This document shows positions 10,906 to 18,665 of a stretch of DNA of 44,496 nt, one piece after another. The notes under the pieces were generated by a model. The model searched no databases, was not told where the DNA came from, and saw only the letters and a program-made list of their open reading frames with translations. The position numbers were made by a program, and so were the translations under genes. Each line of letters begins with the position of its first letter. Within the stretch, counting starts at the first letter, position 1. Source of the DNA: an uncultured Opitutaceae bacterium (lineage in GTDB: Bacteria > Verrucomicrobiota > Verrucomicrobiia > Opitutales > Opitutaceae); contig CAIOYO010000157.1 of NCBI GenBank assembly GCA_903862595.1, forward strand, positions 1 to 44,496, in the 5' to 3' direction.

Positions 10906-11142
10906 ATGAAGCTCTCACGTTCCCTCGCTGCTTTTGTTGCCGCCTCGGCTTTCGCCGTGGGCGTGGTGTTCGCTGCTGAAACCGCTGCTCCGAAGGCCAA
11001 GCCCGAGGGCAATCCGGGCAAGTGCTGCGTCAAGGCCGAGAGCGCGGGCAAGACCTGCGATCACAAGTGCTGCGTCGAAGCCAACGCTGCCGGCAAAAAC
11101 TGCGAGAAGTGCGGCGGCACCAATCCGGCGAAGAAGTCCTAA
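10906..11142 (+). CDS. Small exported Cys-rich repeat protein, unknown function
   Basis: A 78-residue protein with a signal peptide (KLSRSLAAFVAASAFAVGVVFA, cleavage near residue 24) and a mature part of about 54 residues with seven cysteines: Cys40, 41, 51, 55, 56, 66 and 69. These form two copies of a unit KCCVxAxxAGKxC (from 39 and 54), then a CxxC. The pattern suggests metal binding or disulfides in the periplasm. I do not recognise a named family. The gene lies between the ATP synthase operon and a terminator that precedes the iron-uptake genes, so a link to either is only positional. An upstream in-frame ATG at 10870 exists, but the signal peptide fits the ATG at 10906. Confidence 0.75.
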   Translation: MKLSRSLAAFVAASAFAVGVVFAAETAAPKAKPEGNPGKCCVKAESAGKTCDHKCCVEANAAGKNCEKCGGTNPAKKS

Positions 11143-11168
11143 CCGACCCCTCGTCTCCTGACTCTCCC

Positions 11169-11199
11169 GGCCGGGCCCCCTGTGGTGCCCGGCCTTTTT
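11169..11199 (+). terminator. Rho-independent terminator
   Basis: GGCCGGGC (11169-11176) pairs perfectly with GCCCGGCC (11187-11194), followed directly by five T (11195-11199). It lies 27 bases after the Cys-rich gene and closes the atp/Cys-rich transcription unit before feoA. Confidence 0.85.
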
Positions 11200-11302
11200 G
11201 TTGGCCAGTGCCCCACGCGATTCGCGCGGGTGGGCGACTGGTTTTCGGGGTCGTGAAGGTTGACTCTGAAACTCAGTCTCAGCAGCCTCGCAACGTTCCG
11301 TC

Positions 11303-11569
11303 ATGCCGTCGCCTCTTCAACCGTCTGGTCAGCCTGAGCGCTTGCCGCTGTGTCAGCTCCCGGCTGGCGCGAGTGGCCGAGTCTACGAGCTGAGCGGAGA
11401 GGGAGCGTTTCGGGAACGGATCCGCGAACTCGGTTTGGGCGAGTCGACGGTGGTCACGAAGGTCTCCGGTCAGTCCCCCGTGATCTGCCGGATCAATGGC
11501 ACGCGCATCGCGCTGAGTCACGCTGCGGCGAGCCAGATTCTCGTGGAGCGTTTCGGCTCCGGCGCCTGA
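11303..11569 (+). CDS. feoA: FeoA-like protein, first copy
   Basis: An 88-residue cytoplasmic SH3-like FeoA domain protein. The core runs from LCQLPAGASGRVYEL through FRERIRELGLGESTVVTKV to GTRIALSHAAASQILVE, matching the FeoA pattern of an L-x-E-L-G-L block, then a strand ending in I-A-L-x-x-x-x-A-x-x-I-x-V. FeoA assists the FeoB ferrous iron transporter. This copy has about 15 extra N-terminal residues compared with the second. It is the first gene of feoA-feoA-feoB. Confidence 0.88.
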   Translation: MPSPLQPSGQPERLPLCQLPAGASGRVYELSGEGAFRERIRELGLGESTVVTKVSGQSPVICRINGTRIALSHAAASQILVERFGSGA

Positions 11570-11582
11570 GCCCGGCCGAGCG

Positions 11583-11828
11583 ATGTCGCAGACAATCGCG
11601 CTTTCGCAGTTGGACCTTGGACGGCAGGCAACGCTGCGTTCCTATCCGCCCGCGGGTGCCGCATTCCTTCGCCTCCGGGAAATGGGTCTGCTGCCCGGGA
11701 CGCGTCTGACCTTGGTGCGCACTGCGCCATTGGGTGACCCACTGGAGATCGAAGTCCGCGGCTACCGACTCAGCCTGCGCCGCGCGGACGCGGACTCCAT
11801 CCTCGTCGAACCCGTTTCTCCCGCATGA
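11583..11828 (+). CDS. feoA: FeoA-like protein, second copy
   Basis: An 81-residue FeoA domain protein: LSQLDLGRQATLRSY, FLRLREMGLLPGTRLTLV, then GYRLSLRRADADSILVE. The LREMGLLPG block is closer to the FeoA consensus than the equivalent in the first copy. The two copies are clearly different in sequence, so the duplication is old. The stop overlaps the feoB start in ATGA (11825-11828), implying translational coupling to the permease. Confidence 0.92.
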   Translation: MSQTIALSQLDLGRQATLRSYPPAGAAFLRLREMGLLPGTRLTLVRTAPLGDPLEIEVRGYRLSLRRADADSILVEPVSPA

Positions 11829-13954
11829 GTGCCTCTGCCGCGGTCTCGAGCGTGGGCTCGCCCTCCGCTGCTCGCGCGCCGGTTTACGCCTTGGTCGGAA
11901 ACCCGAACTGCGGGAAGTCGACGCTGTTCAACGCGCTGACCGGCCTGAAGCAGAAAGTCGGTAACTATCCCGGCGTCACGGTCGAGAAGAAGGTGGGCAC
12001 GGCCTATTCGCAGCACGGCCAGCCGATGCCCGTCATCGATCTGCCGGGCGCGTACTCGCTCGCGGCGCGTTCGCCGGACGAGGCGGTGACGCGCGACGTG
12101 CTGCTGGGGCGGCGGCTGGATACAGCGGCGCCGGATCGCATCCTCTGCATCGTCGATGCTTCGAACCTCGAGCGGAATCTCTACCTCGTCCACCAAATCC
12201 TCGATCTCGGGCGCCCGGTGATTCTGGTCCTGAACATGATGGACCTCGCGGCCAAGGCCGGAGTACGCATCAAGGTGGAGCGACTGGAGAAGGAGCTCGG
12301 CATCCCGGTCATCCCCTGTGAGGCCTCGCAGGGCAAAGGCCTGATCGAGCTGAAGCTGGCGATGAGCCGTCCCGACTTGCCGCTGCCGCGGCACCGCTGG
12401 GACATCCCGTCGCCGATCGCGCCGGCGGTGTCCGAGCTGCAGGCCTCCCTGCTCGAGTACGATCGCAAGGCACCCCTCAGCGCGCGCGCGGAGGCGCTGC
12501 TCCTGCTGACTGATCAGGACTCGGTGCGCGTGGCTGGATCGACGCCCCTGACTGCGCGCACCACGGATATCCTGCAGTCATGGAAGGTGCGTTGGGAAGG
12601 GCAGGGAGTGGACTGGGCGGCGACACTGGTGGCATCGCGTTACGATGCGATCGCGCGCCTGTGTGCCGACGTGCTGGAGCGCGTATCTCCGGAGGAGGAG
12701 GGGCCGAGCCTCAGCGATCGGATTGACGGCGTGGTCACGCATCCGCTGTGGGGCTGGCTGGTGCTGGGTGGTCTGATGGGAGCGCTTTTCCTGAGCATCT
12801 TCACGCTGGCGGAGTATCCGATGACGTGGATCGACGACCACGTCGCTCAGCTCACGGATGCGGTGAAGGCGGCGATGGCGCCGGGCGACCTGCGCGACCT
12901 GATCACGGATGGAGCGATCGCGGGTGTGGGCGGCGTGGTGATCTTTCTCCCGCAGATCTTGATCCTCTTCTTCTTCATCGGACTTCTGGAGAGCACCGGC
13001 TACATGGCTCGGGCGGCCTTCATCATGGATCGTCTGATGAGTCGGGTCGGGCTGAACGGGAAGAGCTTCATCCCGTTGCTGAGTTCGTATGCGTGCGCGA
13101 TTCCCGGCATCATGGCGACGCGGACGATCGAGGACGCGAAGGATCGCCTGGTGACGATCTTGGTGGCGCCGCTGATGAGCTGTTCGGCTCGACTACCGGT
13201 ATACCTTTTGATGATCGCGGCGCTGGTCCCCGGGGAGACCATTCCGGTCGGTACAAAAGTGGGATTGATGCTCCTGATGTACGCGCTCGGGACCTCGGCG
13301 GCCTTTGGTTTCGCATGGCTCTTCAAGCGTACGCTCCTCAAGGGAGAGCCTCCGCTGATGATCATGGAACTGCCGCCCTACCGACTGCCGCGGGTGCGCG
13401 ACGTACTGCTGCAGATGGTGGAGCGCGGTGGCCTCTTCCTCCGGCGGGCCGGTACGATCATTCTGGGAATCTCGATCGTGCTCTGGTTCCTCTCGGCGTA
13501 CCCGAAGGCGCCGGAGGGCGCGACCGCCCAGGCGCAGATGGCACACAGCTTTGCCGGCCAGGCGGGTCACCTCATCGAGCCGGCGATCCGTCCGCTCGGC
13601 TTCGACTGGCAGATCGGTATCGGTCTGATCGCCTCGTTTGCCGCCCGAGAGGTCTTCGTCTCGACCATGGGCGTAGTCTTCAACGCGCAGAGTGATGCGG
13701 ACGACACCGCGCCGCTGCGCCAGGCGCTGGCGGCGGCGCGGTGGCCGGATGGTGCGCCCCTCTTCACACCGCTGGTCTGCCTCACGCTGATGATCTTCTA
13801 CGTCTTCGCGATGCAGTGCGTCAGCACCATTGCGGTGGTGCGGCGCGAGACGAACTCCTGGCGCTGGCCGCTCTTCCAGATCGCCTACATGACCGGCACG
13901 GCGTGGGTGGTCTGCTTCGCCGTCGCCTCGATTGGGCGACTGCTGGGCTACTGA
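11825..13954 (+). CDS. feoB: Ferrous iron transporter FeoB
   Basis: A 709-residue inner-membrane Fe(II) transporter. The N-terminal G domain is complete: G1 GNPNCGKSTLFN (about 23-34), G2 around NYPGVTVEKKVG, G3 DLPGAYSL, G4 NMMD. Two Gate-type halves follow, with the conserved ESTGYMARAAF and SSYACAIPGIMATRTI (first half) and FAAREVFVSTMG (second half). Length is within the usual range of 650-800. Two feoA genes lie directly upstream and a small Cys-rich membrane protein downstream, completing an iron-uptake operon. Confidence 0.97.
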   Translation: MSASAAVSSVGSPSAARAPVYALVGNPNCGKSTLFNALTGLKQKVGNYPGVTVEKKVGTAYSQHGQPMPVIDLPGAYSLAARSPDEAVTRDVLLGRRLDTAAPDRILCIVDASNLERNLYLVHQILDLGRPVILVLNMMDLAAKAGVRIKVERLEKELGIPVIPCEASQGKGLIELKLAMSRPDLPLPRHRWDIPSPIAPAVSELQASLLEYDRKAPLSARAEALLLLTDQDSVRVAGSTPLTARTTDILQSWKVRWEGQGVDWAATLVASRYDAIARLCADVLERVSPEEEGPSLSDRIDGVVTHPLWGWLVLGGLMGALFLSIFTLAEYPMTWIDDHVAQLTDAVKAAMAPGDLRDLITDGAIAGVGGVVIFLPQILILFFFIGLLESTGYMARAAFIMDRLMSRVGLNGKSFIPLLSSYACAIPGIMATRTIEDAKDRLVTILVAPLMSCSARLPVYLLMIAALVPGETIPVGTKVGLMLLMYALGTSAAFGFAWLFKRTLLKGEPPLMIMELPPYRLPRVRDVLLQMVERGGLFLRRAGTIILGISIVLWFLSAYPKAPEGATAQAQMAHSFAGQAGHLIEPAIRPLGFDWQIGIGLIASFAAREVFVSTMGVVFNAQSDADDTAPLRQALAAARWPDGAPLFTPLVCLTLMIFYVFAMQCVSTIAVVRRETNSWRWPLFQIAYMTGTAWVVCFAVASIGRLLGY

Positions 13955-13981
13955 ACGCGCGGGCCGTGGTTCCACGACGCC

Positions 13982-14341
13982 ATGATCGCTGAGTCCCTCA
14001 CGGCATTGACGCGGATCGCGGGAGCGGCGGCTCCCTCGGCATGGGCGGCGGTGACGGACCTGACCGGACCGCCCGGCGGGGTGGCTGCCGGTGTGACGGT
14101 GGCCGTGCCGCTCGAGTCCCTTCCCCTCATGATGGCCGCTGCCGGGGCGGACGCGCGCGCGGCCGGATGGCAGACCCCGGCGGCGCTGGCGGTCGTGGCG
14201 ATCACGATGCTTGCGCTGGGTTGGCGCGTGCGGGCGAACGCGCGCCGGCGTCGTCGGGGCTGCGGTGGTGGTGCGTGTGCCGCCGTGAGCCCGGACGTTG
14301 AGCGCCTGCGCGCGCGGCTTACTTCGAAGCCCGACCGGTAG
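13982..14341 (+). CDS. FeoB-associated Cys-rich membrane protein-like
   Basis: A 119-residue frame with a membrane helix (AALAVVAITMLALGWRV, about 71-87), a basic stretch RANARRRRR and then GCGGGACA. A single helix followed by basic residues and a short Gly/Cys cluster is the layout of the small FeoB-associated Cys-rich proteins, and the position right after feoB agrees. The first 49 residues are Ala/Gly-rich and not like that family, so translation could instead start at the ATG at 14129, giving 70 residues. The last 23 bases overlap the end of glcF on the other strand. The role in iron uptake is inferred from context. Confidence 0.55.
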   Translation: MIAESLTALTRIAGAAAPSAWAAVTDLTGPPGGVAAGVTVAVPLESLPLMMAAAGADARAAGWQTPAALAVVAITMLALGWRVRANARRRRRGCGGGACAAVSPDVERLRARLTSKPDR

Positions 14342-15698
14342 CTTTGGCCTCGGCCGCGTAGGCCTGGGCGAGCAGCACGATGGGGTGGACCACGCTAGGC
14401 GTCGCGGAGCCGGCGGGCGTGGCGCGCTTCAGGCCGTTCTCCAGTTGCAGGTGGCAGCCCGGATTGGCGGTGGCGACCACGGAGGCGCCCGTCGCCTGGA
14501 CATGCCCGATCTTGCGCGTCTGCAGCCACGCGGCGGTCTCGGGCTGCGTGATGTTGTAGATGCCGGCGCTGCCACAGCACCAGGTCGCCTCGGCGCACTC
14601 GCGGAGTTCGACGCCCGGCAGCGCGCGGAGGATCTCGCGTGGCTGACGGCTCACCTTCTGACCGTGGCAGAGGTGGCACGACTCGTGGTACGTGACCCTT
14701 TGTGGCTCGGAGGCCGGGGAGTCGGCCGGAGCAGCGGGGCGTCGGAATCCAATTTCCGCGAGCCACTCGTGGATATCGCGCAGCTTGCGCGACCACGTGA
14801 CGGCGCGGGCGGCGTACACCGGATCATCGGCCAGCAAGTGGTCGTAGTGGCGCAGGTGGGAGCCGCAGCCCCCGGCGTTGCTGATGATGGCGTCGACGGA
14901 GTCGGGATCGATGGCGTCGATCTGCCGGCGCGCCAGCTCGCGGGCGGTCGCGGTGTCGCCGTTGTGGGCGTGGAGCGAGCCGCAGCATGCTTGGGCGCGG
15001 GGAGTGATGACCTCGCAGCCATTGGCGAGGAGGACCTCGACGGTGGCGCGGTTCACGTCGGAGAAGGCGAGATCCTGCACGCAGCCGGTGAGGAGGGCGA
15101 CCCGGTGGCGGGTCGGGCCGGCGGGTCGCTCGACCGGGTTGATGAGGGCGTCGGAAAAGTGCCGTTGGATGCGCGGCGTCTGCGGCTCCAGATCGGCGAG
15201 CTGGCCGGGCAGCAATCGGGTGAGCCCGGTGCGGCGGCTGAGGCTCTGGAGCCCGCTGGCCTGCCACAGCCAGAGCAGACGGCCGAGGGCGCGGAGCAGG
15301 CGGGGCCGGGTGAAGATGAGGCGCAGGGCGAACCAGCGCACCGTGCGGCGCTTCCGGGTGTCGAGCACGCCCTTCCGCTCGATCTCGGCGCGGGCGGTTT
15401 CGAAGAGGTTCGGGTAGTCGACTCCGGCGGGGCAGGCGGTGGTGCAGGCGAGGCAGCCGAGGCAGTAGTACATTTCCTCGCCGAAGTCGGCGTTGACCTC
15501 GAGTTCCCCGTCGGCGATTGCGCGCATCAGGGCGATGCGTCCGCGCGGCGAGTGGCGCTCGCGGCCGGTCTCGACGTAGGTGGGGCAGGTCGGCAGGCAC
15601 ATCCCGCAGTGCATGCACTGCTGGAGCACGGAGTAATCGAGGCTGCGCAGCAGGTTGCCCGTGGTGTCGGGCTGGGGAGGGGGAGTCGCTGAGCTCAT
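14319..15698 (-). CDS. glcF: Glycolate oxidase iron-sulfur subunit GlcF
   Basis: A 459-residue electron-transfer subunit for glycolate (or D-lactate) oxidation. Two ferredoxin-type 4Fe-4S motifs lie at Cys28/31/34/38 and Cys79/82/85/89. Two CCG domains follow, with CCGS in the first (QACCGSLHAHNGD) and the second (TWCCGSAGIYN), together with HESCHLCHG. It starts 19 bases after the glcD stop, in the same operon. Electrons would pass from the FAD of GlcD through these clusters to quinone. No GlcE-like third subunit is present. Confidence 0.93.
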   Translation of the reverse strand: MSSATPPPQPDTTGNLLRSLDYSVLQQCMHCGMCLPTCPTYVETGRERHSPRGRIALMRAIADGELEVNADFGEEMYYCLGCLACTTACPAGVDYPNLFETARAEIERKGVLDTRKRRTVRWFALRLIFTRPRLLRALGRLLWLWQASGLQSLSRRTGLTRLLPGQLADLEPQTPRIQRHFSDALINPVERPAGPTRHRVALLTGCVQDLAFSDVNRATVEVLLANGCEVITPRAQACCGSLHAHNGDTATARELARRQIDAIDPDSVDAIISNAGGCGSHLRHYDHLLADDPVYAARAVTWSRKLRDIHEWLAEIGFRRPAAPADSPASEPQRVTYHESCHLCHGQKVSRQPREILRALPGVELRECAEATWCCGSAGIYNITQPETAAWLQTRKIGHVQATGASVVATANPGCHLQLENGLKRATPAGSATPSVVHPIVLLAQAYAAEAKATGRASK

Positions 15699-15717
15699 GG
15701 TGGTGCGGGTGGAAGGC

Positions 15718-17133
15718 TCAGTCGAAGATCTTGCCTGGGTTGAGCAGGCCGTCGGGATCGAGCGTGCGCTTGATCGCGCGCAGCAGTTCGAGCGTGGGAT
15801 CGCCGAGTTGGCGGGGCAGGAAAGCCTTCTTGGCGAGGCCGACCCCGTGTTCGCCGGTGAGCGTGCCGCCGAGGGACAGCGCGTAGTCGAAGATCTCCTT
15901 CATCGCGGCCTCGACGCGGTGCATTTCCTCCTGATTGCGCTCGTCGGTCAGAAACGTCGGGTGGAGATTCCCGTCGCCGAAATGCCCGAACGTCGCGACC
16001 TCCACCTGGTGGCGGGCGGCGGTCTCGTTGATGAAGCGGATCATCTTGGCGAGTTCGCTCCGCGGGACGGTGGCATCTTCCAGGATCGTGGTCGGCCGCA
16101 GGCGGGCGAGGGCGGAGAAGGCGCTCCGCCTGGCGGTGGCGAGGCGCGTGGCCTCGTCAGCGGAGGCGGCGCGGCGCACCGCGAGGGCGGATTGGGCGCG
16201 GCAGATCTGCTCGATCCGCTCGGCCTCGTCAGCGACTGCCGCCGGGTGGCCATCGGTCTCGATCAGCAGCAAGGCCTCGGCCTCGGTGGGTAACCCGACC
16301 TTGGCGAACGCCTCGACGCAGCGCAGCGTGCGCTGATCGAGGAACTCCAGCGTGCACGGGATGATCTTCGCGGCGATGATGGCGGAGACGGTCTCCGCGG
16401 CCGCATCCATGGAGGCGTAGGTGGCGAGGAGGGTCTGGCGGGCGGCGGGCTTTGGGAGCAGGCGCAGGAGCACCTTCGTGATCACGCCGAGCGTGCCCTC
16501 GCTGCCGATGAACAGGTCGCGGAGATTGTAGCCGGCGACATCCTTGACGCACTTGTTGCCCAGCCAGACGGTGGAGCCATCGGCGAGGACGACCTCGAGG
16601 CCCATGACGTAGTTGCGGGTGACGCCGTACTTGAGACCGCGCAGGCCGCCGGCGTTTTCCGAGACGTTGCCGCCGATCGTACTGATCTTCATCGAGCCGG
16701 GATCGGGCGGGTAGAAGAGCCCGGCCGCGTCGGCGGTGTCGTAGATCTTTTGGGTGATCACCCCCGGCTCGGCGAGGAGGGTGAGGTTCTTGGTATCGAG
16801 TTCCAAGATACGGTTCATGTCGCCAAGGCAGAGCACGACGCAGCCCGGCACGGGGATGCTGCCCCCGGAAAGACCAGTGCCGCTGCCGCGGGAGACGACG
16901 GGCACGCGATGGGTGCGGGCGAGACGGAGGACGGCCGCAACCCCGGCGGCGTCGCGGGGAAACACGACGGCGCCAGGCAGCTGGCGGAGAGCGGCGGTGC
17001 CGTCGAAACCGTACGGGATCAGATCCTCATGGCGGGTGAGCACGGCACTTTCGGGAAACGCCGCGCGCAGGTCGCGGAGGAATAGTTCAGGCAGCGTCGG
17101 GCGGCCGGCGGGCTGGGATGAGGGGGAGTTCAT
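15718..17133 (-). CDS. glcD: Glycolate/D-lactate oxidase FAD subunit GlcD
   Basis: A 471-residue FAD-linked oxidase of the vanillyl-alcohol oxidase fold. The FAD pyrophosphate block is PVVSRGSGTGLSGGSIP (about 83-99), then PPDPGSMKISTIGGNVSENA; the C-terminal substrate domain has GHFGDGNLHP and GEHGVGLAKK, both conserved in GlcD and D-lactate dehydrogenases. The start at 17133 gives the standard N-terminus; the frame upstream is Pro/Arg-rich and overlaps the regulator gene. The true substrate (glycolate or D-lactate) cannot be fixed by sequence alone. Confidence 0.93.
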   Translation of the reverse strand: MNSPSSQPAGRPTLPELFLRDLRAAFPESAVLTRHEDLIPYGFDGTAALRQLPGAVVFPRDAAGVAAVLRLARTHRVPVVSRGSGTGLSGGSIPVPGCVVLCLGDMNRILELDTKNLTLLAEPGVITQKIYDTADAAGLFYPPDPGSMKISTIGGNVSENAGGLRGLKYGVTRNYVMGLEVVLADGSTVWLGNKCVKDVAGYNLRDLFIGSEGTLGVITKVLLRLLPKPAARQTLLATYASMDAAAETVSAIIAAKIIPCTLEFLDQRTLRCVEAFAKVGLPTEAEALLLIETDGHPAAVADEAERIEQICRAQSALAVRRAASADEATRLATARRSAFSALARLRPTTILEDATVPRSELAKMIRFINETAARHQVEVATFGHFGDGNLHPTFLTDERNQEEMHRVEAAMKEIFDYALSLGGTLTGEHGVGLAKKAFLPRQLGDPTLELLRAIKRTLDPDGLLNPGKIFD

Positions 17134-17158
17134 GGGGTGGGCCTGAGGACGGAGGAAA

Positions 17159-17878
17159 TCATGGAACACGCGCCGCGCTGGCCTTGGTGGCGCGCGTGCC
17201 CGCGAGAGTGGACGCGGGGGTGGGCAGAGGGGCGGCTTCGCGGGCGGCGCGCACGTGGGCCAGCATCGCCGCATGCGCGCCGTCGCCGTCTCCCCGTTCG
17301 ATGGCCTCGATGATGCGGTCGTGCTGGGCAGCGGCCTCGACCAGCCCGACGTGCTCGAGCGTGATGCGGCGCGTCTCGGCCTCGAGTCCCGCGATGGAGC
17401 TCAGCATCAGGGAAAGGACCCGGTTGCCGGCGACCTCGGCGAGCAGGCGATGGAATTCCAGGTCGGCTGGCACGGCCTCGTCGAGCGTCGTGCCGAGGCG
17501 CTCGTGGGCCGCCCGGAGCGCGGCGCGTTCGGCCGGGCCCGCTCGCTCAGCCGCGGCGCGCGCGATGGCTGGCTCCACCAGAAGCCGCACCTCGGCGAAC
17601 TGCCTCAGCCGCTCCGTCAGATCCGGAAGCTCGCGCGCGAGCGTCGCGCCGACCGGGGCCTGCGGCTTGTTCACCACCCGCACCCCGACCCCATGCTTCA
17701 CCTCCAGCAATCCCTGGATCTCCATCCGCTGGACCGCTTCTCGCAGGGCCGACCGACTGACTCCCAGGCGCGCGGACAAGGCGCGCTCCGGCGGCAACCA
17801 GGGCACCGAGCGGTACTGACGCGACAACCTCTCGCAGATCGCATCGACCAACGGACCTCGGCGCAGGCTGGCGGGCAT
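17159..17878 (-). CDS. GntR-family transcriptional regulator, FadR subfamily
   Basis: A 239-residue regulator. The N-terminal winged helix has the GntR pattern (LPPERALSARLGVSRSALREA, split here as LPPERALSARLG and VSRSALREA, then LEVKHGVGVRV). The C-terminal all-helical FCD domain starts near residue 85 and shows ADLEFHRLLAE and the later QHDRIIEAI, whose Asp/His residues bind metal in this family. As first gene of a regulator-glcD-glcF operon it resembles GlcC/LldR-type regulators that respond to glycolate or lactate. A palindrome of matching type lies just before its start, suggesting autoregulation. Confidence 0.9.
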   Translation of the reverse strand: MPASLRRGPLVDAICERLSRQYRSVPWLPPERALSARLGVSRSALREAVQRMEIQGLLEVKHGVGVRVVNKPQAPVGATLARELPDLTERLRQFAEVRLLVEPAIARAAAERAGPAERAALRAAHERLGTTLDEAVPADLEFHRLLAEVAGNRVLSLMLSSIAGLEAETRRITLEHVGLVEAAAQHDRIIEAIERGDGDGAHAAMLAHVRAAREAAPLPTPASTLAGTRATKASAARVP

Positions 17879-17886
17879 GGAGGTAG

Positions 17887-17899
17887 GAGGTCAGACCAC
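17887..17899. promoter_or_regulatory. Candidate operator for the FadR-type regulator
   Basis: GGTCAGACC (17889-17897) is a perfect odd palindrome, GGTC-A-GACC, with a further G-C pair one base out. It matches the GGT-N3-ACC core known for PdhR/LldR-type members of the FadR subfamily. It lies 11-19 bases upstream of the regulator's ATG, where binding would block transcription or initiation of the operon. Binding itself is inferred. Confidence 0.5.
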
Positions 17900-17934
17900 T
17901 GAAGCAAACGCAATCGGGAAGTGGGGGTGGGGGT

Positions 17935-18576
17935 GTGGCTCGCTTGACGGCGGGAGGCAATCTGCGTTGCCTGCCAGCGATGCGAGGCTGCGGGCTGTGT
18001 TCCATGCTGGGGTTGCTGCTCGGGAGCGGTGCGTTCCTGGGTGCGGCTCCGTCTGTGTCGTCGGTTTCGCCTTTTCTGCCGCCCGATGTTCCTGCGGTGT
18101 CGGGCGGTGCGGCCGTGGCTCAAGCGTCGCCGATCGAATTCCGGGGCGTGGTCGTGATGGGGGGGCGTCAGCGCTTCAACTTCTTTGATCCGGCGCGGAA
18201 GCAGAGCGCTTGGGTGGGGCTGGCGGAGGCGGGTGGCCCCTATCGCGTCACGGCGTACGATGAGGGGCGCGAGACCGTGACGGTCGAGGTGGAGGGTCGG
18301 GTGCTTTCGTTGGCGTTGGAGAAGGCCAAGATCGGCTCGGCGCCGCTGCCGGCGAATGTCCCGATGGTCGCGGGAGCGACGGCGGGAGCCGCGGCCGTCG
18401 CGGCCCTTTCGCCGGGGGTCGCACCGGTCGTGCTCAATCCCACACCGGCCGACGAGGCGAAGCGCTTGGAAACGATTGCGGCCGAGGTTCGCCGGCGTCG
18501 GGCCCTCCGCCAGCAGCAGCCCGCCGCGGCGCCCGGTCCGGCGGCTGCAATGGGTCCGGCGGAAAAGGCCAATTGA
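17935..18576 (+). CDS. Exported protein of unknown function
   Basis: A 213-residue frame. From the ATG at 17980 (residue 16) a signal peptide is visible (CGLCSMLGLLLGSGAFLGAA), so translation may begin there. The middle (about 66-135) looks like a compact beta domain: IEFRGVVVMGGRQRFNFFDP, then SAWVGLAEAGGPYRVTAYD and a strand pair ending in VLSLALEKAKI. The C-terminal third is low-complexity Ala/Pro with an Arg-rich helix. I do not recognise a family. The beta domain has the feel of small periplasmic adaptor domains, but that is only an impression. It lies upstream of the ABC exporter pair, 89 bases apart. Confidence 0.65.
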   Translation: MARLTAGGNLRCLPAMRGCGLCSMLGLLLGSGAFLGAAPSVSSVSPFLPPDVPAVSGGAAVAQASPIEFRGVVVMGGRQRFNFFDPARKQSAWVGLAEAGGPYRVTAYDEGRETVTVEVEGRVLSLALEKAKIGSAPLPANVPMVAGATAGAAAVAALSPGVAPVVLNPTPADEAKRLETIAAEVRRRRALRQQQPAAAPGPAAAMGPAEKAN

Positions 18577-18665
18577 CTGCGCCAAGTGCGGCTGGGTGGA
18601 GGGCGTCCTAGGCGGGCGGAAAAAAGCCGTGCGCCTCATTCGCGGCGGCTTAGCCTCTCTCCTCC

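Noticed and set aside
14298-15692. A 464-codon open frame on the plus strand opposite glcF
   Set aside because: It is antisense to a well-supported gene, has no recognisable domain, and its Gly/Ala/Arg/Val-rich composition is what GC-rich codons give on the opposite strand.
18649-18654. Recurrent CTTAG(A/C) just before starts (also near 23749 and 32293) as a possible -10 element
   Set aside because: No matching -35 sequence at a constant distance; three cases are too few to separate from chance.
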